Shown here one piece after another: positions 48,837 through 57,572 of a stretch of 64,000 bases of DNA. Origin of the DNA: Unio delphinus (lineage: Eukaryota > Mollusca > Bivalvia > Unionida > Unionidae); NCBI GenBank assembly GCA_029339505.1, contig JAQISU010000036.1:8036501-8100500 (forward strand), given 5' to 3'. Under the pieces are notes generated by a model. That model had not been told where the DNA came from. It made no database searches and saw nothing but the letters and a program-made list of their open reading frames with translations. The translations under genes and the position numbers were made by a program. Positions within the stretch are counted from its first letter, which is position 1. Each line of letters starts with the position of its first letter.

Positions 48837-49409
48837 TTATTGTTACAAATCCGTGTGGGGCAGACTGAGCATGACTAAAGAAATTTCTAAATTGATTGAA
48901 GTCCATATCAGAACACCATGTCTGCCAAATATTTCGTAGCGTATGTATATCAACGCCGTTGAATACAGCAAGCATATTACAGTTATCTCTAATCACTTTT
49001 GGAATCTAAGTGTAGCGTTGAGTGACATAGATCACATCAGTGTTTTTATGCCTGCCTCGGGAAAATATTCTAGCAGGATTTTTTTGATTATCTAACATGA
49101 CATCATCGTATACAACTAAATTGTTGATACTTCCATCGAGGTCATTCACGGATGGCGCCTCGTCAATATCGGTTATAAATTCAATAACATCCTCGCCGGC
49201 AATCTCTGAAGCGTTTTCATTAAAATCTTTTAGCACTTCATAGCATCGTTGATCATCTACGCTAGGGGCAATTAAATACAACTTATCCCACTTCATCCAT
49301 CTCATTATTAAATTGAGCAACAATTGCGTCTTGCCGGATCCAGATGGCCCGATTATAATTGCGCGGATAGAGTTTGGTAAAAATCAATTATATTCATATC
49401 TCTATACAT
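48781..49409 (-). pseudogene. Copy A: FtsK/HerA-type genome packaging ATPase
   Basis: Packaging ATPase of the Polinton/adintovirus family, which would drive DNA into the capsid. The minus strand shows the Walker A loop GPSGSGKTQ at about 49340, the Walker B strand NLVVYDDVM at about 49110, and a conserved C-terminal part (SDMDFNQFRNFF, HGFVTINLHDP). Length ~205 codons is normal. Candidate ATGs at 49407-49409 and 49395-49397 are out of frame with the P-loop, with the change near the A5 run at 49379-49383, and an in-frame TAG sits at 49006-49008, so it is inactive as read. The 3' end lies inside the terminal repeat. Its start is only five bases from the start of the divergent zinc-ribbon gene. 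Confidence 0.85.
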
Positions 49410-49414
49410 AAATT

Positions 49415-49944
49415 ATGGATCTATATTGCGTGAAGTGTAAGGCGCGTACTGGCACAGATGACTTGACGACGATTACAACTAAAAATAACCGATCAGCACT
49501 TTCTGGTAAATGCGTAAAATGTAGTACAAAGAAATTTAGATTTGTTTCTAAACCCAAGGAACCCAAGGAACCTTTAAAAAAAAACGAGGAGGTGATATCG
49601 CTGCCAAATTAGCAAAACTCCCTTGAACCCCATGGGCAAAATACCCCGGAGAAAAACACCTTCCAGGGTATAGTTATTGTGGACCGGGAACAAGACTTGA
49701 TATCAGACTCAATGATCAAAATCAGCCCCGACCCGGTGAGGAACCAATAAACGCTATTGGTAAGGCCTGTCACCTTCATGATGTTGCTTATAAAAGCAGC
49801 AATTTGCAGCACAGGCATCTAGCAGATGTGAAATTAATTCATGCGTTGAATGCCATTCCTGATAAATCCTTCAAAGAAAAATTGGCTTCATTTTTGATAA
49901 AATCGGCTATAAAAAGTAAATTGATGTTAGGTGCTGGTAATTAA
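49415..49944 (+). pseudogene. Copy A: zinc ribbon - phospholipase A2-like protein
   Basis: N-terminal segment (49415-49612) has two CxxC pairs (YCVKCKA and GKCVKCSTKKFRF), a small zinc ribbon followed by Lys/Pro-rich sequence. After an A9 run (49576-49584) the frame changes. The second segment (to the TAA at 49942-49944) has SYCGPGTRLDI and ACHLHDVAYK, the calcium loop and His-Asp pair of parvovirus VP1-type phospholipase A2 domains, thought to breach endosomal membranes during entry. A TGA at 49624-49626 interrupts the second segment. Adintovirus/Polinton relatives carry such domains (established). The frame change and stop make it a pseudogene as read. It lies between ATPase and integrase, as in copy C. 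Confidence 0.78.
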
Positions 49945-49951
49945 TAACAAC

Positions 49952-50901
49952 ATGGAATCTATTTATTATTCCCCAAGAGGATACTGGAAGGGTAACGCTG
50001 CAATCAGTAAACTCGCTAGCGCCGCAAAAGTGAAAAAAACCACTGCGGCTCATTGGTTATCCAAACAGGCACTATGGCAAATTTATCTACCACCGCCTAA
50101 ACAAACGCAATTCTCGCATTTTGATGTGACCTTTCTTAATGAAGTTCATCAGGCTGATATATTATTTCTGCCACATGATCGTGGTTACAAATATGCGTTA
50201 ACTGTAGTTGATATTGCAAGTCGATACAAAGAAGCAGAACCGTTAAAACAAAATCGGCCACTGAAGTGGCTTCTGCATTTGAAAGGATTTATCGAAGGAG
50301 TCCTCTGCACTGGCCAAATCTGTTACAAGTTGACCCGGGCAAGGAATTTCAGGGTGCAGTGTTATCTACAATGAAATATCACAATGTCGCTATCAGACGA
50401 GGGCATACTGCACTGCATCGTGATCAGGCCATTGTAGAACGATTTAATAAAACCCTTGCTGAGCGGTTATTTGGATATCAATATGCAAAAGAATTCATCC
50501 AAGAAAAAAGATCCCGTGAATGGGTTAAGAGATTACCAGGTGTAGTTACCGCACTGAATAACGAGATTACTAGAACCATCAACAAGAAACCTATCAACGC
50601 GATTAAAAAGAAGTCGATACCTGAAAAACCACAAAAGGATTTTAGCGTTTCCCAACCAATTCTTGGTAGTAATGTCATTGTGAGGTATTTATATGAACCA
50701 GGAGAGCTTGAGGGTGGTACAAAAAGGGCTACTGATCCTATTTGGAGCGTCACTACGCATAAGATATCTAGTATAACACGATCTACGGGTAGACTTCCAA
50801 TCTATAAACTGGATTCAACTGCCCCTCAGCGTGGGTTTACTAGACAACAACTACAAGTAATTCCTGACGATACTCAATTACCACCGCATGGTCTTAACTA
50901 G
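49952..50901 (+). pseudogene. Copy A: retroviral-type (Polinton) integrase, one frame break
   Basis: DDE integrase that would insert the linear element with 6-bp target duplications. The start is at ATG 49952 (MESIYYSPRGYW); an earlier in-frame start codon is less likely. Blocks: LSKQALWQIYLPPPK, first aspartate in HQADILFLP, KYALTVVDIASRY, second aspartate in LLQVDPGKEF and glutamate in HRDQAIVERFNKTL about 35 residues later, then a C-terminal chromo/SH3-like part (DPIWSVTTHKISS). The frame changes once in the A-rich run at 50244-50253, between the first and second aspartates; otherwise it is complete (~316 codons). It is followed tail-to-tail by the HNH/helicase/PolB locus. Confidence 0.85.
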
Positions 50902-51205
50902 CACCCTTGCGTCTATTGCACTCAAGACAAGTCAACATCACATTATTTCTGACATGACCGAGATTGTTATTTTTTCTGTCTACGGTGAATTGGCGAGGAT
51001 CCTTATCCGAATACTGCCAACGCATTATACAATTGCAACTCGCGCAGTGATTATTCTGTTGTTTCTTCAAAGTGATTATTAATTCAGCATCAATATCAAA
51101 TTCTCGTTGTTTTTTTTTTGTCCTGTTGTTTGTAACCGGAGAGTTTTTTATCAATAATATCATTATCATCACCAATGATTTCATCATCGCCAATGATTTC
51201 ATCAT
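50894..51205 (-). pseudogene. Copy A: HNH nuclease domain at the 3' end of the PolB-helicase locus
   Basis: 103 codons. Key features are CASCNCIMRW, FTVDRKNNNLGHVRNNV and CLECNRRKG, a Cys-framed HNH/ββα-metal fold: CxxC, then Asp-Arg-x-Asn, then CxxC. Its 5' part overlaps the helicase reading frame in a different phase, the two being joined across a T10/A10 run at 51110-51119, so it may be the C-terminal domain of the same protein rather than a separate gene. There is no obvious promoter of its own. The stop overlaps the integrase stop region (50894-50901), converging by eight bases. Confidence 0.65.
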
Positions 51206-52612
51206 CGCCTGACTCTGTCAGGACAATTCTTTGAAGTTGATTTATTTTTCGTACTCTAGACACTGCGAGATAGACTAAATTCGACCATTCTATGCGATTA
51301 TCTACCATCCAAACAGTTGTATCCGATATAGTCAATCCCTGTGAAGAGTGTATTGTTGCTGCATAACCTAGCGTCCATGGGGATTTATTAGCACGCAATG
51401 CATCTTCAACGACATTGATATCAACCAGCACAATATCATTTAATACGAGAATCTTCTTTTCACGCCCTGACTCTGTCAGGCCTGGAATATCAACTTCAAT
51501 ATTCTGTTTTCGCGTATCCGATGGCCTATAACATAACGGTACTGGAAGTGTTGCAAATTTTTGTTTATGCAATTCAAATAACTTCATCTGAAGTGTGTCC
51601 CTGACTATTTTTCTACTTGCAATGATCAAATCGTTTGGTCTCCACATTTCCCAGAAATCATTCATGGGAGTTTCCAAAATTATTTCACGGGTTATTTCAC
51701 ACTGGATTCTATCCGGTTGTAATCTAATTAGTTTCTTCAATTCTTTTAATTCATTATCAAGTGATCTATGATCAGTATCAATTTCTTCATAATAGTCTAC
51801 AAAACCCTTTAGCCATTCATGGGGGGATGCACCGACAAATGGTGGTGGTTGCCCGTGATCACCGCACATGACGACTTTTGTATTCTTCAATAACAACCAC
51901 TCAAGAAATATTTTTAAGACATCTTCGGACACTGTGTCTATTTCATCCCAAATTATAATTTCAGGAATAAATTTCTCTCCCATGCGCTCAGGAGTCCATT
52001 TATCTCCCTTCCATCTGAAAAAGCTGTGATAAGTGCAAGCATTTACCCCTCTTTGTATCATTTCTCTTGCAAGTCTATGAGTTGGTGTTAGCACAATCAT
52101 TTTTGTGAAATCCGTAGGATTTTTCCCACGGAATAACTCAATTGCCCGGGTTGTTTTTCCTGACCCGCCACAACCGTTTAAATAAACTGTTTTATAAAGG
52201 CATATTGGATCAGAAATCGGTGGTGCACTAGAAAATTCTGAACACTGATTGCTTTCTAAGTAATTATTTTCAATGGTAACATCTGCTGATGGAATATAAT
52301 CATGAATCATTTCTTTCTTAATTCTCCATGATCCCCATTTCTCGTTGCCAGTAGCCTTAAAATCAGCCATTTTGCTATTTATGTAAAATGAATCAGTAGC
52401 AACTCTAACTGCGGTGGTAGGAAATCTATTGATCATTGAAAACAGATTGATAGAAGCATAACCGAGCATAGAAGCTCTCAAATGTGTGTACTGCGGATGG
52501 TATCCATCAGTGTAGGTAACAATTGTACCCAATTTGGTTTGATCGGACAGAAATGCGTCCTTACGATTGACATATAGGCCCTTATTCGTTAAATCCGATA
52601 TTAAAAAAAAAC
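51096..52612 (-). pseudogene. Copy A: PolB C-terminal motif C fused to SF1 helicase
   Basis: The open frame runs 51096-52532 (up to ~52610 without an ATG). Its first ~65 residues are the end of a family B polymerase palm with RVATDSFYINSK, the motif C strand (usual D-T-D-S, here A-T-D-S). It continues in frame into a superfamily 1 (Pif1/RecD-like) helicase: Walker A NGCGGSGKTTRA, motif II IIIWDEIDT, motif III MCGDHGQPPPF, motif V ATIHSSQGLTISDT and motif VI VYLAVSRVRK. A DDEIIGDDEIIGDD acidic repeat precedes the end. One continuous frame for polymerase and helicase is direct evidence of a fusion. No methionine codon suits an independent helicase start. Confidence 0.85.
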
Positions 52613-53611
52613 GTATTCAGCTTTGTCTATAATCAATCGTGAAGAATATTTCGTATTATCATCTTTGCCACCTTGGGTAAATTTACCGATTATTCTTCGT
52701 CCAAGATTTTTTGCTTCATTGTTTCTGATTTCAAATAACTGTTGGGACCAATCCATGATTTGTTGTTCATTAAAATCAGGAAACAGTTTTCGCTCTTCGC
52801 TAATTATCTTTTCTAGATCAGGTTGGGGTAACCAGACTGATTTCTGTGCTCGATAGGATATAATTGCTTCACTGACAATTAATGATTTTAACATCTTACA
52901 ATCAAGCATATACCGTAGTAACACTATTGGCATTCAGTGTTTTTCAGACATGTGTTTACCAATCCAAAGATAACTACACGGATGAAGTCCTTCAGCCATT
53001 TCAAATGATACCACACAAGCGAATCCGGTTAAATCAAAATCAGGAAGTGGTCCATTAATAGCAACACGGGTCATTTCGTGTGTAGGGTGTCCAAATCGTT
53101 TGAAATATTTCTCGCATTCTCCATACCCAAGAAAACTTCCTTGATAACACGCAATCATATCAACTGAAATAACGGTATCAGCGGTGGATTTTGTGTTCCA
53201 TAATCCGCCGTGGCTGTATTCAAGACAGGACAATTTGACCTCTGATAAAAACTCACTTCGTGTTGGTTTCCACGCGTTTTTCTTTCTAGCAAAATGTGCT
53301 GCAATGGATGGTAAAGTGAAACAGTTTGCTAATAATTGATCTTCGATTTCCCCCTCAGAAAACTCACTAGCTAGTTGTTTCATTTGATTCTGCAGTTCTT
53401 CAGTACGGTATAATTCTCCGTTAGGCCTTACAAACTGATCAAATCTGCATTCTTCGTCTGAATTACTATGAAATAGCCACACTGACACAGGATCGTTTTT
53501 ACTCAAATGGTAAATAGCATCAAATAATTTCTGCTCTGAAAAAACTCTTCGGTTCCAAACAGATATTTTACGGTTCCATCCCGTGGGAATATTGTTACTG
53601 CAGATGACCAC
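52601..53611 (-). pseudogene. Copy A: PolB palm/finger region (motifs A and B)
   Basis: Two in-frame ORFs, 52934-53611 and 52601-52933, separated only by a TGA at 52934-52936. The first contains motif A as VISVDMIACYQGSF (D-x-x-S-x-Y-P in canonical polymerases); the second has KNLGRRIIGKFTQGG, corresponding to the motif B / KxY region, followed by KYSSRLIIDKAEY. The A9 run at 52603-52611 marks the change of frame into the motif C-helicase segment. This is a protein-primed type PolB as in Polintons; the exact subfamily is inference. Confidence 0.8.
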
Positions 53612-54044
53612 GCGTGTTCATTATGATCAATAATTTCAATGGGTTTTCCTTTTTTTGATTGATATTTCGGTTCTTTTAATACTTCACCGGTGATTGTCCT
53701 TACCGATATTGGAAATCTCAATGATGTTTCTAATTTGGTTATATCCTGAATTGTTGCTCCATGCTCTTTTACCGTGAACTCCCACTCGGTTATTTTTTTC
53801 GTCTTAGATCAGTTAGTTTATTTCCCCGGGACGCATGTGTGAAGTGGTCTATTATTCGTTCTGCTACACAATTGAGCCCTGTCGAATATTTCATGGGTGC
53901 TAGTTTTGAAATATCAGGTTTTTCATTGAGCGGATAGATCCCGTAAACAACTGCTGTGACAGGATAAGATCTTTCGTAGTAGGGTTTATCAATTCCAGTC
54001 AAAATTCCCGGTTTGGAATCCTGATTCACGGTGACAGTTTTTTT
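53503..54044 (-). pseudogene. Copy A: PolB N-terminal/exonuclease region in broken frames
   Basis: ORFs 53790-54029 and 53503-53721 are consecutive pieces of the polymerase N-terminal half. Frame changes fall at a T7 run (53793-53799) and an A6 run (53539-53544). Recognisable exonuclease motifs are not clear. The piece contains KPDISKLAPMKYSTG and EIIDHNEHAWSSAVTIF. Continuity with both neighbours supports one long gene. Confidence 0.65.
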
Positions 54045-54865
54045 GCCCCTGAGAATGGGTTCAAATTTATCCCTAATAATCCATTTGCCATCCTCACGGA
54101 TAATGAATTTGATTCGAAAAAAAATGACTTTTTTTCCCCAACACGTGAAATTATGACTGCTGCTTTTTCATCATTCATGGTAGCGTCAACAACACCATCA
54201 ATTCGAAATGTTGACCAACAATGAGCTGCTCCATCACGCTTGAATTCATTAAAACAGTCTCTGATGGGTTTATCAAGAATTTTATTCTTGGGTGTATTAG
54301 AAACTATATCAAGATTGAATTGAGCATCCTTCCATGGTGATCTCATGTTTCCGTCTCTTGGACGTTTGTTACGTTTTTTGGGTCTATCGCGATTAAATCT
54401 AGGATTGATTTTCAATAATCTCTTAAACTCTTTCATATTTCCGTCTATTGGACGTTTGTTACGTTTTTTTGGTCTATCGAGATTAAATCTAGGATTGATT
54501 TTCAATAATCTCTTAAACTCTTTCATATTTCCGTCTATTGGACGTTTGTTACGTTTTTTTGGTCTATCGAGATTAAATCTAGGATTGATTTTCAATAATC
54601 TCTTAAACTCTTTCATATTTCCGTCTCTTGGACGTTTGTTACGTTTGTTTCCGTCTATTGGACGTTTTTTGAGTCTATCGAGATTAAATCTAGGATTGAT
54701 TTTTAATAATCTCTTAAACTCTTTCATGTTTCCGTCTATTGGACGTTTTTTGGGTCTATCGAGATTAAATCTAGGATTGATTTTCAATAATCTCTTGAAC
54801 TCTCTATCGGTATTGATTTTAGCATTTTTCGAAGTCAATCTCTTGAACTTCATCATGCTATACAT
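54026..54865 (-). pseudogene. Copy A: N-terminal segment of the PolB gene with 30-residue basic repeats
   Basis: 279 codons. After MYSMMKFKRLTSKNAK comes a five-fold repeat (54340-54815) of EFKRLLKINPRFNLDRPKKR plus a short NKRPIDGNMK-type linker of 7-16 residues, strongly basic. Then comes a unique segment with CWSTFRIDGVVDATMNDEKA. The frame changes at the T7 run 54038-54044 into the next polymerase piece. The repeats are nearly identical at DNA level, indicating recent amplification. Function is unknown; a basic region on a DNA polymerase suggests DNA or terminal-protein contact (inference). Alternative ATGs lie at 54854-54856 and 54851-54853. It is divergent from the Cys-rich gene, with starts 32 bases apart. 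Confidence 0.65.
54340..54815 (-). repeat. Coding tandem repeat (~81-108 bp, five units)
   Basis: Units share 'ctaggattgattttcaataa' and 'tctattggacgtttgttacg'. They are in frame with the PolB locus on the minus strand; the plus strand also stays open for 179 codons, a by-product of the repeat. Confidence 0.88.
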
Positions 54866-54897
54866 AAAACAAGTATTTAAATGAAAGTTTTATATAT
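54866..54897. promoter_or_regulatory. Divergent promoter between PolB locus and Cys-rich gene
   Basis: The 32-base spacer carries TTTATATATATG reading into the plus gene and TATGTATAG at the minus start. The A/T-rich core would have to serve both directions. Experimental support is lacking. Confidence 0.4.
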
Positions 54898-55275
54898 ATG
54901 AACCAATGCAAATGGCTCATGATGGGAAATGTAACCCCGTGTAACAAATCATGCAGAAAAAATGAATACTGTAGGTATCATATGCAAAGTTTTCGACGTG
55001 GAAGTCTTGGTCCGTTACCCTGTATTCGATGTGGGGTTGGGGTTAAGGGAAGATCACAATTGTGTATTGATTGTGGTGGTAAGCGATATAGGGAATTGAA
55101 GCGTTATTATGATAAAAGAATAAAAAATGGACAATCCATCAGAAATTATGACCCTGAAAAAGTCTTTGACTCTGACAACATCAAGGATAAAATCATAAGA
55201 ACCCCGCAAGACTACATCGAAAGATTTTCCAGTGATGTAATTATTGAACCAAACACTGAATTAGACAAGCAATAG
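54898..55275 (+). CDS. Copy A: Cys-rich zinc-binding protein, unknown function
   Basis: 125 codons from ATG in the context TATATATGAACCAATG. The N-terminal half has C-x(10)-C-x3-C-x5-C-x2-H (CKW...CNKSC...YCRYH), similar in style to small zinc motifs common in large DNA viruses. It is followed by CIRCGVG and LCIDCGGKRY (two CxxC pairs), then a basic helix RELKRYYDKR. The C-terminal third is acidic and probably disordered. The frame is intact, so it may be a regulatory or nucleic-acid-binding early protein; that role is inference. Head-to-head with PolB and 10 bases upstream of the HNH gene, which has the same start context. Confidence 0.65.
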   Translation: MNQCKWLMMGNVTPCNKSCRKNEYCRYHMQSFRRGSLGPLPCIRCGVGVKGRSQLCIDCGGKRYRELKRYYDKRIKNGQSIRNYDPEKVFDSDNIKDKIIRTPQDYIERFSSDVIIEPNTELDKQ

Positions 55276-55285
55276 AATAGTATAT

Positions 55286-55780
55286 ATGAACCAAGAATTC
55301 AGACCACATCCAGTGATTACAAATTATGAAGCATCCAGTGATGGTGTTGTAAGACACTGTAGAATGAAGAAACCGGTCGGTTTTGTGAGTAATCAAGGGT
55401 ATTTGAGGTTTACTGTTGGAAAGAAAACTTATCTCAATCATCGTTTCGTGTATGAATGTCATTATGGATTGATCGAGAATGGTTTTGTTATTGATCACAA
55501 GGATTCTAATCCAAAGAATAATTCTGTATCAAATCTGCAGGCTATCACACTGAGTGAGAATTCCAAACGAGGAAGAGCTGGCACTTGCAAAACGGTTTGG
55601 AAGAGACCTGTGAAATCTTTGAATACGATAACTAACGAAGAAAAAATATTTTCATCTATGAATGAAGCCGGTAGGCACTTCGATATTTGTCCGCCTTCTG
55701 TTCAAAGAGTTGCAGGGAGAATTTATCGATCTGCTATTTCAAAAAAGACGGGGCAAAAAGTTCAATTTAGTTATGTCTAA
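55286..55780 (+). CDS. Copy A: homing-endonuclease-like HNH protein with NUMOD-type region
   Basis: 164 codons. N-terminal NUMOD4-like segment (VITNYEASSDGVVRHC; NQGYLRFTVGKKTYLNHRFV), then an HNH_3-type core with FVIDHKDSNPKNNSVSNLQA (the His-Lys-Asp and two Asn positions expected), then a C-terminal helix-turn-helix like NUMOD1 (KIFSSMNEAGRHFDI...SVQRVAGR). This architecture is that of free-standing HNH homing endonucleases of phages and large viruses; substrate unknown. The frame is intact in an otherwise damaged element. ATG context TATATATGAACCAAG duplicates that of the preceding gene. Its stop overlaps the next ATG (TAATG at 55778-55782). Confidence 0.8.
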   Translation: MNQEFRPHPVITNYEASSDGVVRHCRMKKPVGFVSNQGYLRFTVGKKTYLNHRFVYECHYGLIENGFVIDHKDSNPKNNSVSNLQAITLSENSKRGRAGTCKTVWKRPVKSLNTITNEEKIFSSMNEAGRHFDICPPSVQRVAGRIYRSAISKKTGQKVQFSYV

Positions 55781-56172
55781 TGCGTCATAATTTCCAATTA
55801 GAGATATGTCATTCTTATAGAATAATGAATTCTGAAAACATGAATAGCATCATAGTTGAAATAGCAAAATTGAAAAATCAGGATATCAAACTATCAGATG
55901 GATTAAATCCTGATCAAATTGTGTCTGATTTTCAGGATATAGAATACGGGGTTAACAACAATAAATATATGCTACCCAAGAAGTATGCACTCATCAAAAG
56001 AATTCAGAATTCTATTAAAGACTCTCTTTCATTTTCCAGTGACATCAGTGTGTTCGTTCCGTTGTATACTATCGTAGAGGGAATACGAAAAGAATTGGGG
56101 TACGAATACGAATTGAAAAAAGAAGTCAACTCTAAAATTAGAAACCTACGAGCATTAATTCAAGAAAATTGA
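55780..56172 (+). CDS. Copy A: unknown 115-130 residue protein
   Basis: The first ATG overlaps the previous stop; a second ATG at 55825 (MNSENMNSIIVEIAKL) gives 115 residues and looks more natural. The protein is predicted helical and charged, with no cysteines or membrane segment, ending NSKIRNLRALIQEN. Not recognised. An intact frame and position in the plus-strand gene string support it as real. Confidence 0.5.
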   Translation: MRHNFQLEICHSYRIMNSENMNSIIVEIAKLKNQDIKLSDGLNPDQIVSDFQDIEYGVNNNKYMLPKKYALIKRIQNSIKDSLSFSSDISVFVPLYTIVEGIRKELGYEYELKKEVNSKIRNLRALIQEN

Positions 56173-56534
56173 TTACCCGACCATTGATTGCCCGACCATT
56201 TTATCATCGACCTTCATTTTTTTTAGCTGACCCTCAAAGGGGATGTCAAAAATCGATGGACGATGTGTCAGATTGATCAATGAAAAAGTGTGGAAACTGT
56301 CAGTATTATTTATTTTATATACAATTATGACACTTTCCACAAACCTGATAGAAGCTGTTATAGGATGAAATAACACTTCCATGACCATATCAAAAATCAT
56401 CCGACATGTCAAAAAAGTGGAGAAACTATCAGTATTATTTTATTTATATACAATTTTGATACTTTCTCCATCAATGATAGAAGGTGTCTCACGATGAAAT
56501 AACACTTCCATGACTGTGTTAAAAATCATCCGAC
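56173..56534. promoter_or_regulatory. Spacer with a duplicated ~129-bp unit, each with a 14-bp-stem hairpin
   Basis: Two copies (about 56289-56412 and 56418-56534) share 'gatgaaataacacttccatg' and 'aaaaatcatccgacatgtca'. Each starts with an inverted repeat: arms 56289-56302/56328-56341 and 56418-56431/56457-56470, with 25-base loops containing TTTATATACAATT. Between copies at least two stem positions differ in both arms so that pairing is kept, and the single C/C mismatch is at the same place. The second hairpin ends about 65 bases before the ATG of the 334-residue gene. Possible roles: promoter/operator, RNA structure or processing site. Confidence 0.7.
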
Positions 56535-57539
56535 ATGTCAAGTGTTTTGCAATTGAAAAATGGTTTGCGATTTCAAATAATGGTCAATGAAGCATTAACA
56601 ACCCGATTGGCTCGTGAACGACTGGATGCAATTAAGAGATTTATACCAATTCGTGACTCTGTACGGAATAAACTGCAACAACGACAGAGTCTTCAGACTG
56701 ATTTTGCTCTGGGGTCTGAAGAGTTGTTTAAACCAGTAACCACAGCAACGAAAGGGGTAGAGCGTGCTTTACTGGGAGATGTTCCCGAGACGGGGAAATC
56801 TGTTATTGGTGAACTTGAAAAAATAGCAGCGAAAACTGAACAAACAAAACAAATGGAATCAAAAAGAACAGTAGAGGACTTACGCGTGAGGTTTAACGAA
56901 GAAGGGTTAGCAACAATCGATAAGACTGATCCAACAGAAATTCCTGCGCTTGTTGTTATGTCTTATGAAAACAGAAAAAAATGGTTGAAACCAGAACATC
57001 ATAAATATGTTAAGAATTTCACTCACTGGGCTGATATATTCTACAAAATCAAAACTGGAAAAAGTCAAAAAAAGACAGATAGTGCATCATACATCGAATA
57101 TATCGATGCGGTGGATCACGTGTATAATCAATACGAAGAGTTTAAACAACCAAGATTGCGAGGAAAGCGACAGCAACCTGCAAAGAAAATATCTTTCTCT
57201 CCTAAAAAACAACAACTACCACCTGATGATGATGATGATGATGATGATGATTATTTACAAGAAACGGGTTTAGAAAAACTAGATGAAGCAGCTGGTTATA
57301 GCGGAAGTGGACTGCAAGATTCCAGTGGACCCCAAAGTGGGGTATGTCCTGATAGTGTTATCAATGATATATCACGATTAGATGTTCTTGTAGGAGGATT
57401 CCGAGCTGGAAATAATTCACCGGAAATAATTAATGAAGCAGCTGATATCTGTAGACGGTTATTTGCCGGCGGTATCATGGATATCAAAACCTATCGAGAT
57501 TTCATTGACGAGTTAGCAAATGGGTATCATAGTGATTAA
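56535..57539 (+). CDS. Copy A: 334-residue late protein (unknown), with poly-Asp tract
   Basis: Intact. The N-terminal ~110 residues are helical and charged (LARERLDAIKRFIPIRDSVR). The middle has VVMSYENRKKWLKPEH and Tyr-rich FTHWADIFYKIKTGK. A basic/Gln-rich linker follows (KKISFSPKKQQLPP), then a GAT microsatellite coding for nine Asp (57223-57252) and a C-terminal domain ending ADICRRLFAGGIMDIKTYRD. Polintons have a conserved upstream neighbour of the capsid genes of unknown function (often called PX or PY); I infer this may be one. Basic-acidic linker composition resembles scaffold or DNA-associated virion proteins, but that is speculation. Confidence 0.6.
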   Translation: MSSVLQLKNGLRFQIMVNEALTTRLARERLDAIKRFIPIRDSVRNKLQQRQSLQTDFALGSEELFKPVTTATKGVERALLGDVPETGKSVIGELEKIAAKTEQTKQMESKRTVEDLRVRFNEEGLATIDKTDPTEIPALVVMSYENRKKWLKPEHHKYVKNFTHWADIFYKIKTGKSQKKTDSASYIEYIDAVDHVYNQYEEFKQPRLRGKRQQPAKKISFSPKKQQLPPDDDDDDDDDYLQETGLEKLDEAAGYSGSGLQDSSGPQSGVCPDSVINDISRLDVLVGGFRAGNNSPEIINEAADICRRLFAGGIMDIKTYRDFIDELANGYHSD

Positions 57540-57572
57540 ATAACAATTGAAAACACTATTGTTTTTATAATA

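Noticed and set aside
48549..48878. 109-codon plus ORF at the element edge
   Set aside because: It covers the terminal repeat and antisense ATPase codons; the similar ORF in copy B's terminus (59231-59542) has diverged in frame.
54345..54884. 179-codon plus-strand ORF
   Set aside because: Antisense of the tandem repeats in the PolB locus; the minus frame continues into unique polymerase sequence, the plus frame does not.
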